A stretch of DNA of 14,901 nucleotides, taken from Bacteroidota bacterium. GTDB taxonomy: Bacteria; Bacteroidota; Bacteroidia; NS11-12g; UBA955. A program made the translations under genes and the position numbers. Shown here piece by piece: positions 6,807 through 14,823 of the stretch. The stretch is from the NCBI GenBank assembly GCA_005788145.1, contig SXYY01000014.1, forward strand, positions 1 to 14,901. The letters run 5' to 3'. Within the stretch, counting starts at the first letter, position 1. Every line of letters begins with the position of its first letter. The notes beneath the pieces are model-generated. The model worked only from the letters and a program-made list of their open reading frames with translations. It did not search any database and was not told where the DNA came from.

Positions 6807-6842
6807 CAAATATACCAACAAGATTGTTTAAATGTTAACAAA
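6807..6842 (-). promoter_or_regulatory. Putative promoter of the tetR gene
   Basis: On the minus strand TATATTTG (complement of 6807-6814) exactly matches TAnnTTTG and ends 8 bases before the ATG. A TTTG (complement of 6839-6842) lies 24 bases upstream, longer than the usual 19-21 spacing. The predicted leader is only a few bases. Confidence 0.5.
6824..6841. promoter_or_regulatory. Candidate operator (imperfect palindrome) in the tetR promoter
   Basis: TTGTTTAAATGTTAACAA is an imperfect 18-bp dyad with TTGTT/AACAA arms; 10 of 18 bases pair in the arms (5 bp each) and further symmetric positions lie inside. It sits between the possible -33 and -7 elements, where a TetR repressor would block transcription. 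A/T-rich DNA yields such dyads by chance, so this is only a candidate. Confidence 0.3.
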
Positions 6843-6956
6843 GTGTGGAAAACGCGAAATTTTTTCTTTGAGACTTCATTATCAATGCTTTAAGCACCAA
6901 TAATTACCCAGAAATAGGCACAAATCAGCCCAAAATAAGGCACTTTTTTCCTAAAA

Positions 6957-8501
6957 TTACGGTGTAAGTCTTCCGTACATTCTTGGGAACGGAATGCTCT
7001 CACGCACATGCTTCAATTTGCAGACCCATGTAACCAATCGCTCCAAGCCTAAGCCAAATCCAGCATGGGGAACGGAACCGTATTTGCGCAAATCCAGATA
7101 CCACTCAAAAGACTCCATAGGCAACTGATGCTCTTCAATTTTCGCTGTGAGTGATGCCAAATCCGTTTCGCGCTCTCCACCACCCACGATCTCTCCATAA
7201 CCTTCTGGTGCTAGAACATCTACACCACGAGCGAAACGATCGTCGGATGGATTTCGCTTCAAGTAAAACGCCTTGACTTCATGTGGCCAATCATACACCA
7301 TCACTGGACGATCGAACAGTCGCGTCAACACCGTTTCGTCTGATCCACCGAAGTCATTTCCATATTCAAAATTCTTGGCACTGGCTATCCACTGTGGAAT
7401 ATTCCTCAAATCTTCTTCGATATCGGTCTTTTCTTGTTTCAGCTGTGTAATCTTCGTTTGATGAAAAATGATCTCTCCTTTTTTGGTTCCGGGTGTCGCC
7501 ATCTTGGCCTCACGATCGGCAATTTCTGCATCTATTTCCTGCAACTTAGCCTCGCAAGCACCCAACTCGTCTTCCAAACTCTTAATACTGTTAACCCCGT
7601 TCACCTCCTCTTCTCCTTTGATGATTCGAACGGCTTGATCGTAGGTCATGCGTGGAAAACTACCCAAACTGCTTTTCAGTACGGAAGTGTCGCGACCAAT
7701 GGTCTCCAACTCAGCGCTGCATTGTGCCAATACCTTTCCAATAACAAACTGCAAGAATCCTTCAATACAATCCATGTTTTGGAAGATATCGTAAAAGGCC
7801 ATTTCCGGCTCAATCATCCAAAATTCTGATAGATGTCGCCGAGTCTTTGACTTTTCAGCCCTGAAGGTTGGTCCGAATGTGTAAATCTTACCCATCGCCA
7901 TGGCCATCGCCTCACCATAAAGCTGTCCGCTTTGACTCAAATAAGCAGCCTCACCATAAAAGTCTGTTTCGAAAAGCGTGCTTGTACCCTCGCAGGCATT
8001 TCCAGTGAAAATAGGGGCATCCATTTGCACAAAACCCTGACTCTGGAAATATTCATGAATTGCAAAAATGATGGTATTTCTGATGCGCATAATGGCCCAC
8101 TGTCTCGTGCTACGCAACCAAAGATGTCGCTGGTCCATCAAAAACTCAATACCATGTTCTTTTTTCGCAATGGGATAATTTTCAGAAATCCCAACCACAT
8201 CCAATTGAGAAACTTGTATTTCTATTCCTCCCAACTGTTTTTCATCGGCCTTTACAACACCATGTAACACAACACTGGTTTCCAATGTCAAACCCTGAGC
8301 CACTGCCAAATAATCGTCATTGGCTGTTTCCGGAGTAACAACACACTGACAAAATCCGGTACCATCGCGAACGATCACAAATGCGATGCCTTTGCCTTCG
8401 CGTTTATTGGCCACCCAACCGCGTAATATGATTGACTGTCCGATGTGATTTTTTAAATCTTGGATAACCACAGAAGGAGATGAAAAATCGGGTTTGCTCA
8501 T
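6957..8501 (-). CDS. asnS: Asparaginyl-tRNA synthetase AsnS
   Basis: Class IIb aminoacyl-tRNA synthetase joining asparagine to tRNA-Asn in the cytoplasm. An N-terminal OB-fold anticodon-binding domain (about residues 18-108, starting IILRGWVANKR) precedes the catalytic core. Motif 1 includes FLMDQRHLWLRS (120-131), motif 2 is FGPTFRAEKSKTRRHLSEFW (209-228), and motif 3 is GFGLGLERLV (481-490), close to the C-terminus FPRMYGRLTP. The 514 residues exceed the roughly 465-480 common in the family. The excess is a charged, Glu/Lys-rich, coiled-coil-like insertion at about 300-370 between motifs 2 and 3. All class II residues checked are intact, so it should be active. A -7 element lies about 42 bases upstream; rpoN is divergent. 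Confidence 0.96.
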   Translation of the reverse strand: MSKPDFSSPSVVIQDLKNHIGQSIILRGWVANKREGKGIAFVIVRDGTGFCQCVVTPETANDDYLAVAQGLTLETSVVLHGVVKADEKQLGGIEIQVSQLDVVGISENYPIAKKEHGIEFLMDQRHLWLRSTRQWAIMRIRNTIIFAIHEYFQSQGFVQMDAPIFTGNACEGTSTLFETDFYGEAAYLSQSGQLYGEAMAMAMGKIYTFGPTFRAEKSKTRRHLSEFWMIEPEMAFYDIFQNMDCIEGFLQFVIGKVLAQCSAELETIGRDTSVLKSSLGSFPRMTYDQAVRIIKGEEEVNGVNSIKSLEDELGACEAKLQEIDAEIADREAKMATPGTKKGEIIFHQTKITQLKQEKTDIEEDLRNIPQWIASAKNFEYGNDFGGSDETVLTRLFDRPVMVYDWPHEVKAFYLKRNPSDDRFARGVDVLAPEGYGEIVGGGERETDLASLTAKIEEHQLPMESFEWYLDLRKYGSVPHAGFGLGLERLVTWVCKLKHVRESIPFPRMYGRLTP

Positions 8502-8543
8502 GATAAATTTAGGTTTGTAACTGCGTGTAAAATACGATTATCA

Positions 8544-8551
8544 CAAAGATA
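8544..8551 (-). promoter_or_regulatory. Putative -7 element of the asnS promoter
   Basis: On the minus strand this reads TATCTTTG, an exact TAnnTTTG match, 42 bases before the asnS ATG, giving an expected leader of about 35 bases. No TTTG is present 19-21 bases upstream, so support rests on the -7 element and its place in a divergent intergenic region. Confidence 0.4.
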
Positions 8552-8582
8552 AGAAAAGGGCTTCAAAAAATTTGGCACGATA

Positions 8583-8613
8583 TTTGTTATTCAGCACAAA
8601 TTTTTTATATTTG
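8583..8613 (+). promoter_or_regulatory. rpoN promoter with full Bacteroidota consensus
   Basis: TTTG (8583-8586), a 19-base spacer and TATATTTG (8606-8613) exactly match the TTTG-N19-21-TAnnTTTG consensus of Bacteroidota housekeeping promoters. Only 4 bases (TGTT) separate the -7 element from the rpoN ATG, so transcription should begin at or next to the start codon. Confidence 0.65.
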
Positions 8614-8615
8614 TG
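8595..8615. repeat. Inverted repeat over the rpoN -7 element (possible operator)
   Basis: CACAAAT (8595-8601) and ATTTGTG (8609-8615) are perfect 7-base inverted repeats separated by 7 bases. The right arm covers the TTTG of the -7 element. This could be a repressor site, or a coincidence of A/T-rich promoter DNA. No bound protein can be named. Confidence 0.4.
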
Positions 8616-8617
8616 TT

Positions 8618-10144
8618 ATGGCCCTCAAACAAGAGTTATCGCAAAAATTTTTACAAAAACTGAGTCCGCAACAAATTCAGTTTATCAAATTGCTGCAACT
8701 CAATACACAAGACTTTGAGGAGAAAGTTAGCCAAGAACTGCTCGATAACCCCGCATTAGAAAACATGGAAGGGGCCGACGATAGTATCGATTTTCGTCCC
8801 AATGAAGACCGTCCTTTAGAAACACGCAACGAGAAATCCGACGAAACCAAAGAAAATTACGATTCCGACGACATCAATGTAAACAGCGATTTTGATGAAT
8901 ACAGCCACGACATCAATGTGGATGAATTATTACGCGCTGGTGGCGATGACGATTACGGCAGCTTCCGCATGGGCGAAGATTACAACAACGAGGAGCAACG
9001 CGACATGCCCATGGCAGCGCAGAGCACCTTCCACGAGTATTTATACGAACAAGCGCGCGCCATCTTCGAAGATCAAGAATTAGAATTGGTGTATCATCTC
9101 ATTGGAAGCATTGAAGACGATGGATATCTCAGACGAGAATTGCGTAGCATTGTCAACGACCTCGCCTTCAATGAAAACATCATGACCACAGAGGTGAAAT
9201 TGGAACGATTGCTCATCAAAATACAAAATTTCGACCCGCCAGGAATCGCCGCCCGCGACCTTCAAGAGTGTTTGTTACTTCAACTTTACAAAAAGGATTA
9301 TGGCGATAACCCCGCCATCGACATCGCAGAGAAATTGCTCTCAGAACAATTCGATGCATTCGCAAAAAAACACTACGACAAAATTAAGAAGAGCCTGAAA
9401 ATCAATGATGAACAATTGAAGGCGGCGATGAATGAAATCTTGAAGTTAAATCCCAAACCTGGCGAAACAGGCAGTGTTAATGTCAAAACCCAATACATCG
9501 TACCGGACTTCTCGGTAAGTAACGACGATGGCATTTTACAAGTTCGTTTGAATGGACGAAATGCGCCAGAACTGCGCCTCAGCGCCTCGTATGTTGAGAC
9601 ACTCAAGGCCTACGAATCGAGTGCACACAAGGAAAAACAACTGCGCGATGCCGTTCAGTATATCAAACAAAAGGTAGACGGGGCAAAATGGTTCATTGAT
9701 AGCGTTAAACAACGCCAAAACACCCTCATGAAAACCATGCAGGCCATCGTACAACGACAAAGGGAATTCTTCATTGAAGGTGGCGACGAAACCAAACTCA
9801 GGCCCATGATTCTGAAAGACATTGCTACTCAAGTTGAACTGGATATTTCCACAATCTCTAGGGTAGCAAATAGCAAATACGTCGAGACTGACTTTGGTAT
9901 TTTTCCGTTGAAGTACTTTTTCTCCGAAGGCTTGACCAACGAGGAAGGTGAGGAGGTAAGTAACCGAGAAATTAAAAAAATATTGAGTGATGCCATCGGA
10001 CAAGAAGACAAAATAAAACCCCTTACCGATGAAGCCCTAATGGATTTGCTGAAAGAAAAAGGCTACAACATCGCCAGAAGGACTGTCGCCAAATACCGCG
10101 AACAACTAGGAATTTCCGTAGCGAGACTGAGAAAAGAACTTTAA
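8618..10144 (+). CDS. rpoN: RNA polymerase sigma-54 factor RpoN
   Basis: Alternative sigma factor that directs RNA polymerase to -24/-12 promoters and needs an AAA+ activator for open-complex formation. The 508 residues show the classic order. Region I (about 1-50) is Gln/Leu-rich with LSPQQIQFIKLLQLN. A highly acidic region II (about 50-125) follows. The core-binding domain occupies about 130-330, with GIAARDLQECLLLQL and LNPKPG. A helix-turn-helix has LDISTISRVANSKYVET, and the RpoN box ARRTVAKYRE (486-495) is near the C-terminus. The start is fixed by the conserved beginning MALKQELSQKFLQKLS. No activator gene is in the window. The stop TAA overlaps the convergent metalloprotease stop within TTAA. 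Confidence 0.97.
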   Translation: MALKQELSQKFLQKLSPQQIQFIKLLQLNTQDFEEKVSQELLDNPALENMEGADDSIDFRPNEDRPLETRNEKSDETKENYDSDDINVNSDFDEYSHDINVDELLRAGGDDDYGSFRMGEDYNNEEQRDMPMAAQSTFHEYLYEQARAIFEDQELELVYHLIGSIEDDGYLRRELRSIVNDLAFNENIMTTEVKLERLLIKIQNFDPPGIAARDLQECLLLQLYKKDYGDNPAIDIAEKLLSEQFDAFAKKHYDKIKKSLKINDEQLKAAMNEILKLNPKPGETGSVNVKTQYIVPDFSVSNDDGILQVRLNGRNAPELRLSASYVETLKAYESSAHKEKQLRDAVQYIKQKVDGAKWFIDSVKQRQNTLMKTMQAIVQRQREFFIEGGDETKLRPMILKDIATQVELDISTISRVANSKYVETDFGIFPLKYFFSEGLTNEEGEEVSNREIKKILSDAIGQEDKIKPLTDEALMDLLKEKGYNIARRTVAKYREQLGISVARLRKEL

Positions 10145-11571
10145 TCAACGAACAGCTTTTGTTTGCGAATCACCTTGCCATCGCTAATACGCTTTAACAC
10201 CGCCACATAATAGCCATCTGCCCATGTCTGAGTATCAAACCTCGTTTCATTGGTTATTAACTTCTTAGGCTCGGTCATTGTTTGGCCCAATAAATCAAAA
10301 AACTGAATTTCTAAAGCTTCGATTATATCCTCGTTCCTAACTTCAACCACTACATCGCTTTCTGTATTTATTGGGTAAATCAAAACTTCGTCATAAACAA
10401 CAGTATCAAACACCCGCATTCGTGTGATAATCTCACGCTTAATCGGCAGCTCCGTGCGAAAATCAGTGATTGAAGTACGCATCATTTGTACCTGTCGCTT
10501 GGTAAATAAATTCTGACACGCCTCCGTGGAGTAATCCATGTAATTCTCAAACATGTCTGGCAAATCATTCTTCGGCTCGATGCATGTATTTCCTCCCAAG
10601 TTACAGGTGAAACCCGCGCCAATTCCTTGAACAGGGGTGTCGTCAATAAAATCATCCGCAATGCACTTATTGACAGAAAATTGATCATCTGCCCATATAT
10701 GCCTCAAGCCCAAAAAATGACCAACCTCATGCACCGCACAACGCCCTTTGTTTGCCATAGCGATCGCCCCTGTGGCCCTCGGATTGTTTCTTCCTACAAC
10801 CTTGTAATGCAGTACAACCCCTTGACGACTATCAGCAACCCATGATCCACTTCCCCATGACGGATGTCCATACGGAGGGAATGCATAACCCAACAAGTTG
10901 TCCTGGTTGTTCACACTCAAATCACAAACCCAAATGTTTAAATATTTGGTAGGATCCCAAGGGTCGCTACCCCCAGTACTGCTCGACTTCATTAAATCTT
11001 GAATACCACCCCCGCTTGATCCAAACGTGGTTCTCGTCGTCGTTTTTCGCACAATACCTGTCGTTGAAAGTCCGTTGGGATCTACTTTTGCAAACTCAAA
11101 TTGTATCCTGGCTGATCCTGCACGCGACTTAAAAAACGACCTGGTTTTTACTGAATCGTCATTCAGGCGATTGAAATCACGGTTCAATACCTCCAATTGA
11201 GAAATAATCAAGGAATCATGCAAATTCTCATTCGCCACATTGTACAACACATGAAAAACAGCTGGAATGGTATAAACTGTATCGTAATAATACAGGGTGT
11301 CTCTCACGATTTTCTTGCGTCGGTCTATCCCTTGAGCACCTGCTTTCATCGCGGGCAGTTGTAAAGCTCGTTGCGTTTGTTGATCAAAGGATGCTTTAAA
11401 GCCAGGGTATTGTTTTTCCAACTGAGACAGAACCGTTGCGAATCCGCAAGGCTCGTTGGCATGGGGGTCGGTCTCCACGCTTTGCGAAAAGACCAAGGCA
11501 TTCAATGACATTGCCATAAGAACAAGCCCGCACTTCCTCAAAATTTGGCTCGCAAATGGAGAAGTCAACAT
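10141..11571 (-). CDS. Secreted M43 zinc metalloprotease with T9SS sorting domain
   Basis: A 476-residue secreted protease of the pappalysin-like M43 group (metzincins). With ATG 11571 as start, a signal peptide (h-region CGLVLMAMSLNALVF) ends near FSQ at residue 30. The zinc site HEVGHFLGLRH occupies 281-291 (H281, E282, H285, H291), and the Met-turn NYMDYS has M345. Cysteines around the active site (such as CAVHEVGH, NKCIADDF, FTCNLGG, TCIEP) fit the disulfide pattern of the family. Residues about 396-476 form a T9SS type A sorting domain ending VIRKQKLFVD, which predicts export through the outer membrane and removal of the tail. An in-frame ATG at 11667 would add 32 residues before the signal peptide and is less likely. 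It is last in the run pheT - hydratase - protease and shares TTAA stop bases with rpoN. Confidence 0.92.
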   Translation of the reverse strand: MLTSPFASQILRKCGLVLMAMSLNALVFSQSVETDPHANEPCGFATVLSQLEKQYPGFKASFDQQTQRALQLPAMKAGAQGIDRRKKIVRDTLYYYDTVYTIPAVFHVLYNVANENLHDSLIISQLEVLNRDFNRLNDDSVKTRSFFKSRAGSARIQFEFAKVDPNGLSTTGIVRKTTTRTTFGSSGGGIQDLMKSSSTGGSDPWDPTKYLNIWVCDLSVNNQDNLLGYAFPPYGHPSWGSGSWVADSRQGVVLHYKVVGRNNPRATGAIAMANKGRCAVHEVGHFLGLRHIWADDQFSVNKCIADDFIDDTPVQGIGAGFTCNLGGNTCIEPKNDLPDMFENYMDYSTEACQNLFTKRQVQMMRTSITDFRTELPIKREIITRMRVFDTVVYDEVLIYPINTESDVVVEVRNEDIIEALEIQFFDLLGQTMTEPKKLITNETRFDTQTWADGYYVAVLKRISDGKVIRKQKLFVD

Positions 11572-11670
11572 AGACTTGCAAAATACTGTAAAAACCCTAG
11601 GAATGCCAGAGGGTGACAATTCTTTGACCTTTTGGCGATGGGATTTCACCCATAGCAACATTTCCAAGAT

Positions 11671-12453
11671 CTATTTGCCTTTGAAATTGGGCTTTCTCTT
11701 TTCGTTAAACGCTGTTACACCTTCGCGATAATCCTCGCTTCGACCCGCAATTTCCTGACAGTACGCTTCATATTGGAGCATGGTTTGCAAATCTGAATGT
11801 CCGGCTTTGTTCAACATTTTTTTAATCATGCCAATGGCCATGGTGGGTGCTTGCGCATAGTAATCGGCCACCTTGGTTACCTCCTCATCCAACCCTTCCG
11901 AAGAAACCACACGGTTTACCAATCCCCACTCAAACGCCTGCGTCGCGGAAATCTTGGGCGCCATTGTGGCCATTTCAAAAGCCCTGGCTGGCGAGATCGC
12001 TTTGGGGAAAAAATAGGAAGATCCCGAATCGGGTACGAGTCCAACATTTACAAAAACTTCAATGAACGATGCCGTGTCAACGGCTATAATAAAATCGCAA
12101 GCCAATGCCAACGATGCACCAGCACCTGCGGCAACGCCGTTAATCCGGCCAATGATGGGCTTCGGCATCTCACGCATTGCCTTGATTATAGGATTGTATC
12201 GCTTATACAGAGAATCACTCAACGACCTGTTTTTTGAACCTGCAATCGCCTTCAAATCCTGACCACTGCAAAATGCCTTACCGGCGCCCGTGAGCACCAA
12301 TACCCTTACTTCGGCATCCTTGCCCGCCTCTTTCAACGCCGCTTGCAAATCATAGCTCTGGGTTTCGTCAAATGCATTAAAAACATCTGGACGGTTCAAG
12401 GTGATGTAGGCTACACTGCCGCGCTTCTCATAAATTACACTGGTCAAATCCAT
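11671..12453 (-). CDS. Enoyl-CoA hydratase/isomerase family protein, PaaG-like
   Basis: A 260-residue crotonase-fold enzyme acting on acyl-CoA thioesters in the cytoplasm. Visible are AFCSGQDLKAI (60-70), which binds CoA and forms one half of the oxyanion hole, and INGVAAGAGASLALACD (104-120), which forms the other. GLVPDSGSSYFFP (138-150) has the Asp (D142) characteristic of PaaG-type isomerases (ring-epoxide phenylacetyl-CoA isomerase) instead of the Glu of typical hydratases. No other phenylacetate genes are nearby, so the true substrate may be another enoyl-CoA, and I give no gene symbol. It starts 14 bases after the pheT stop, so the two are very likely co-transcribed. Confidence 0.9.
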   Translation of the reverse strand: MDLTSVIYEKRGSVAYITLNRPDVFNAFDETQSYDLQAALKEAGKDAEVRVLVLTGAGKAFCSGQDLKAIAGSKNRSLSDSLYKRYNPIIKAMREMPKPIIGRINGVAAGAGASLALACDFIIAVDTASFIEVFVNVGLVPDSGSSYFFPKAISPARAFEMATMAPKISATQAFEWGLVNRVVSSEGLDEEVTKVADYYAQAPTMAIGMIKKMLNKAGHSDLQTMLQYEAYCQEIAGRSEDYREGVTAFNEKRKPNFKGK

Positions 12454-12467
12454 GCTGCTAAATTACT

Positions 12468-14801
12468 TTATTTTCGGATCATCGCCCCTGCTGCTTCAAA
12501 CGCCTTCATCAAAGCCTGCATTTTGCTATCCACTTCTGACTCAGTCAATGTGGCCTCTGGATTTGAAAACTGAAATGAAAGAGCAACTGCTTTCTTACCT
12601 GCATCCAATGGTTTGCCTTCAAACACATCAAACGCGCGAACATCACGCAGCATGGGGGCCTTTACTGTTTTTACTACCTCTAACAACGATGTAAATGTAA
12701 CAGCACGATCCACAACCAAACTCAAATCCCTCCGCATGCCTGGATATTTAGGGGCAGACGTAACCTTAAATCCTTCGCCTTTGTTGCCCAAAAACTTGCG
12801 CCATGGTATCTCAACGCACCAAACTGTGGCAGAAATATCTGCCGCCTTCATCCAAGCCTTAGGCACTTTGAAAACCTCGATGGGGTCAACGGACGCTTTG
12901 CTTCCTATACGAATCAACAAGCCCTGAAGCACTCGCTTGACATCATAAAAACCAATTTCACTCGGCTTATTCTCCCAACTCTCTGCAGCCACATTTCCCC
13001 AAAAAACCATCCCCAACGTAGGTGTTTCACGAAACCCCTTGGCTGTCTTTTGATAAATTATACCCAACTCAAACAACTGCACACTTTCAGCCCTACGATT
13101 GATATTGTAGGCGACAGACTGCAGCAGCCCCGGAATCAACGACGCACGCATCACATCCATATCGCTGCTCAACGGATTGCTCAAATGTACTAAATCATCC
13201 TTTTCTGGATACCACGATGCAGGATGCAATGAATTCGTTGCCGCTTCAGACATGCCCTGGTCACACAAAAATTGTCGCAATGCATTCTCCGACTTGCGCA
13301 TTTTCATCCCCTCAAATGTGCCCAAAGTAGCCTGTAATTTGCCATTCATGGGAACGCGATCGTACCCATAAATTCGCATCACTTCTTCATATAAATCCAC
13401 TGGCTGTTCAACATCGTTGCGCCATCCAGGACTCCTCACCATCAATACCTCATCTCCCTCAACCCCAAAGCCCAATCTCTCCAATATCGCCACTACCTCA
13501 GCCCGCGGAATGTCTAAGCCCGCAAACGCCGCCAAATCATTCACCTTCATCGCCACAACCCGCGGTTCAAATGCCACCGGATACTCAGAAGTAACACCCG
13601 TCCAACTACCCCCCGCATGTGCTTCCAAATGCTTGGCAATCTGCATCGCCACACTGGCCATGTTTTGTTTATCCACGCCGCGCTCAAAACGGAATCCCGC
13701 ATCCGTGTGTAAATTGTGTCGCTTCGCCGACTTTCTCACAGCAGTTGGATGAAAATGCGCCACCTCTAATACCACATTCTTCGTATCACCTGAAACTGCC
13801 GTAGCCTGTCCGCCCATTACCCCTGCCAGAGCAATCGGTCCTGATTCATCAGCAATCACAACATCTTGGATATGCAACTCAATCTTTTTGCCGTCCAACA
13901 ACACCAGCGTCTCTCCTGCCTTAGCCAATCTCACTGAGATCCCGCCCACGATTTTTTCCGCGTCAAATGCATGGCTTGGCTGCCCAGTCTGATGCAAAAA
14001 GTAATTTGTGGCATCCACTACGTTGTTTCTGGGCTCAATCCCAATGGCACGCAACCGGTTCTTCACAAAGGTTGGGCTCTCGCCCAAATGCAATCCCGAA
14101 ACCCCCAAGGCGATATACCGCTCACACCACTGTGTATCTTCAATGTTTACTGAAATCTCTGTGCCCTTGCTTTTCCAAAGCTCACTATCTTCACAATTGT
14201 CATGGGCGATGCGCGAAAATGGCAATTTCAACAACGCCGCCAAATCATTCGCTACACCCACATGGGATGCCGCATCTCCGCGATTGGCCGTTAACCCTAT
14301 TTCCATCACCTCGTCCTTCACCACGCCAAAATACTCGGCTGCGGACATTCCCACCGGCGCATCCGCAGACAACACCAAAATACCATCGTGGCTATTGCCC
14401 AATCCACACTCGTCCTCAGCACAAATCATCCCTTCAGAAACTTCTCCGCGAATCTTGGCCTTGCCAATCACAAAAGGCTCTTTTCCCGCCATCACAATCT
14501 CCGTTCCTACCATCGCAACAACGACTTTTTGTCCAGTAGCCACATTCGGTGCACCACAAACAATCGGCAACAAAGCCTCACGACCCACATCCACAGTTGT
14601 TACTCTCAAACGATCGGCATTTGGGTGCGTCTCACATGTCATAACCTGCCCAATCACAAAGCCATTTAGGCCCGAACCAGCGCTATACCATGACTCTAAA
14701 TGTTCGACTTCCAGGCCGCTCACCGACAGTAAATCTGATATTTCTTGCGCCGACGCCTCGGTAGGCAACAGCGATTTTAACCAATCAATGGAAATTTTCA
14801 T
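12468..14801 (-). CDS. pheT: Phenylalanyl-tRNA synthetase beta subunit PheT
   Basis: Beta subunit of the cytoplasmic alpha2-beta2 enzyme that charges tRNA-Phe; 777 residues, within the 780-810 range or slightly below. Domains in order are: start MKISIDWLKSLLP; a tRNA-binding EMAP-like OB domain (about 48-155, GQVMTCETHPNADRLRV); the B3/B4 editing domain (about 225-395, including HTDAGFRFERGVD at 365-377); B5 (about 412-482, PGWRNDVEQPVDLYEEVMRI); the catalytic-like core (about 490-680); and the anticodon-binding FDX-ACB domain (684-777, PKYPGMRRDLSLVV). The alpha-subunit gene pheS is not in the window. An upstream gene on the same strand ends 22 bases before it, so the two may share an mRNA. 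Confidence 0.97.
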   Translation of the reverse strand: MKISIDWLKSLLPTEASAQEISDLLSVSGLEVEHLESWYSAGSGLNGFVIGQVMTCETHPNADRLRVTTVDVGREALLPIVCGAPNVATGQKVVVAMVGTEIVMAGKEPFVIGKAKIRGEVSEGMICAEDECGLGNSHDGILVLSADAPVGMSAAEYFGVVKDEVMEIGLTANRGDAASHVGVANDLAALLKLPFSRIAHDNCEDSELWKSKGTEISVNIEDTQWCERYIALGVSGLHLGESPTFVKNRLRAIGIEPRNNVVDATNYFLHQTGQPSHAFDAEKIVGGISVRLAKAGETLVLLDGKKIELHIQDVVIADESGPIALAGVMGGQATAVSGDTKNVVLEVAHFHPTAVRKSAKRHNLHTDAGFRFERGVDKQNMASVAMQIAKHLEAHAGGSWTGVTSEYPVAFEPRVVAMKVNDLAAFAGLDIPRAEVVAILERLGFGVEGDEVLMVRSPGWRNDVEQPVDLYEEVMRIYGYDRVPMNGKLQATLGTFEGMKMRKSENALRQFLCDQGMSEAATNSLHPASWYPEKDDLVHLSNPLSSDMDVMRASLIPGLLQSVAYNINRRAESVQLFELGIIYQKTAKGFRETPTLGMVFWGNVAAESWENKPSEIGFYDVKRVLQGLLIRIGSKASVDPIEVFKVPKAWMKAADISATVWCVEIPWRKFLGNKGEGFKVTSAPKYPGMRRDLSLVVDRAVTFTSLLEVVKTVKAPMLRDVRAFDVFEGKPLDAGKKAVALSFQFSNPEATLTESEVDSKMQALMKAFEAAGAMIRK

Positions 14802-14823
14802 GACGCGTTGCGAAGATAAAGAT

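Noticed and set aside
7434..7829. 131-codon open frame antisense to asnS
   Set aside because: It is fully inside the conserved asnS catalytic region and has no recognisable domain.
9536..10003. 155-codon open frame antisense to rpoN
   Set aside because: It lies wholly within the well-supported rpoN gene and its translation resembles no family; a shadow frame.
11572..11667. 32-residue N-terminal extension of the M43 protease from ATG 11667
   Set aside because: A clear signal peptide begins at the ATG at 11571, and signal peptides must be N-terminal. The extension has no recognisable content, though its closeness to the hydratase stop keeps it possible.
13967..14539. 190-codon open frame antisense to pheT, rich in Pro, Ser and His
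   Set aside because: Composition reflects the complement of pheT codons; no domain, no initiation context, no homology recognised.
14811..14818. TATCTTCG (minus strand) as a pheT -7 element
   Set aside because: It has a mismatch in the critical TTTG and lies between two closely spaced same-strand genes; not convincing.
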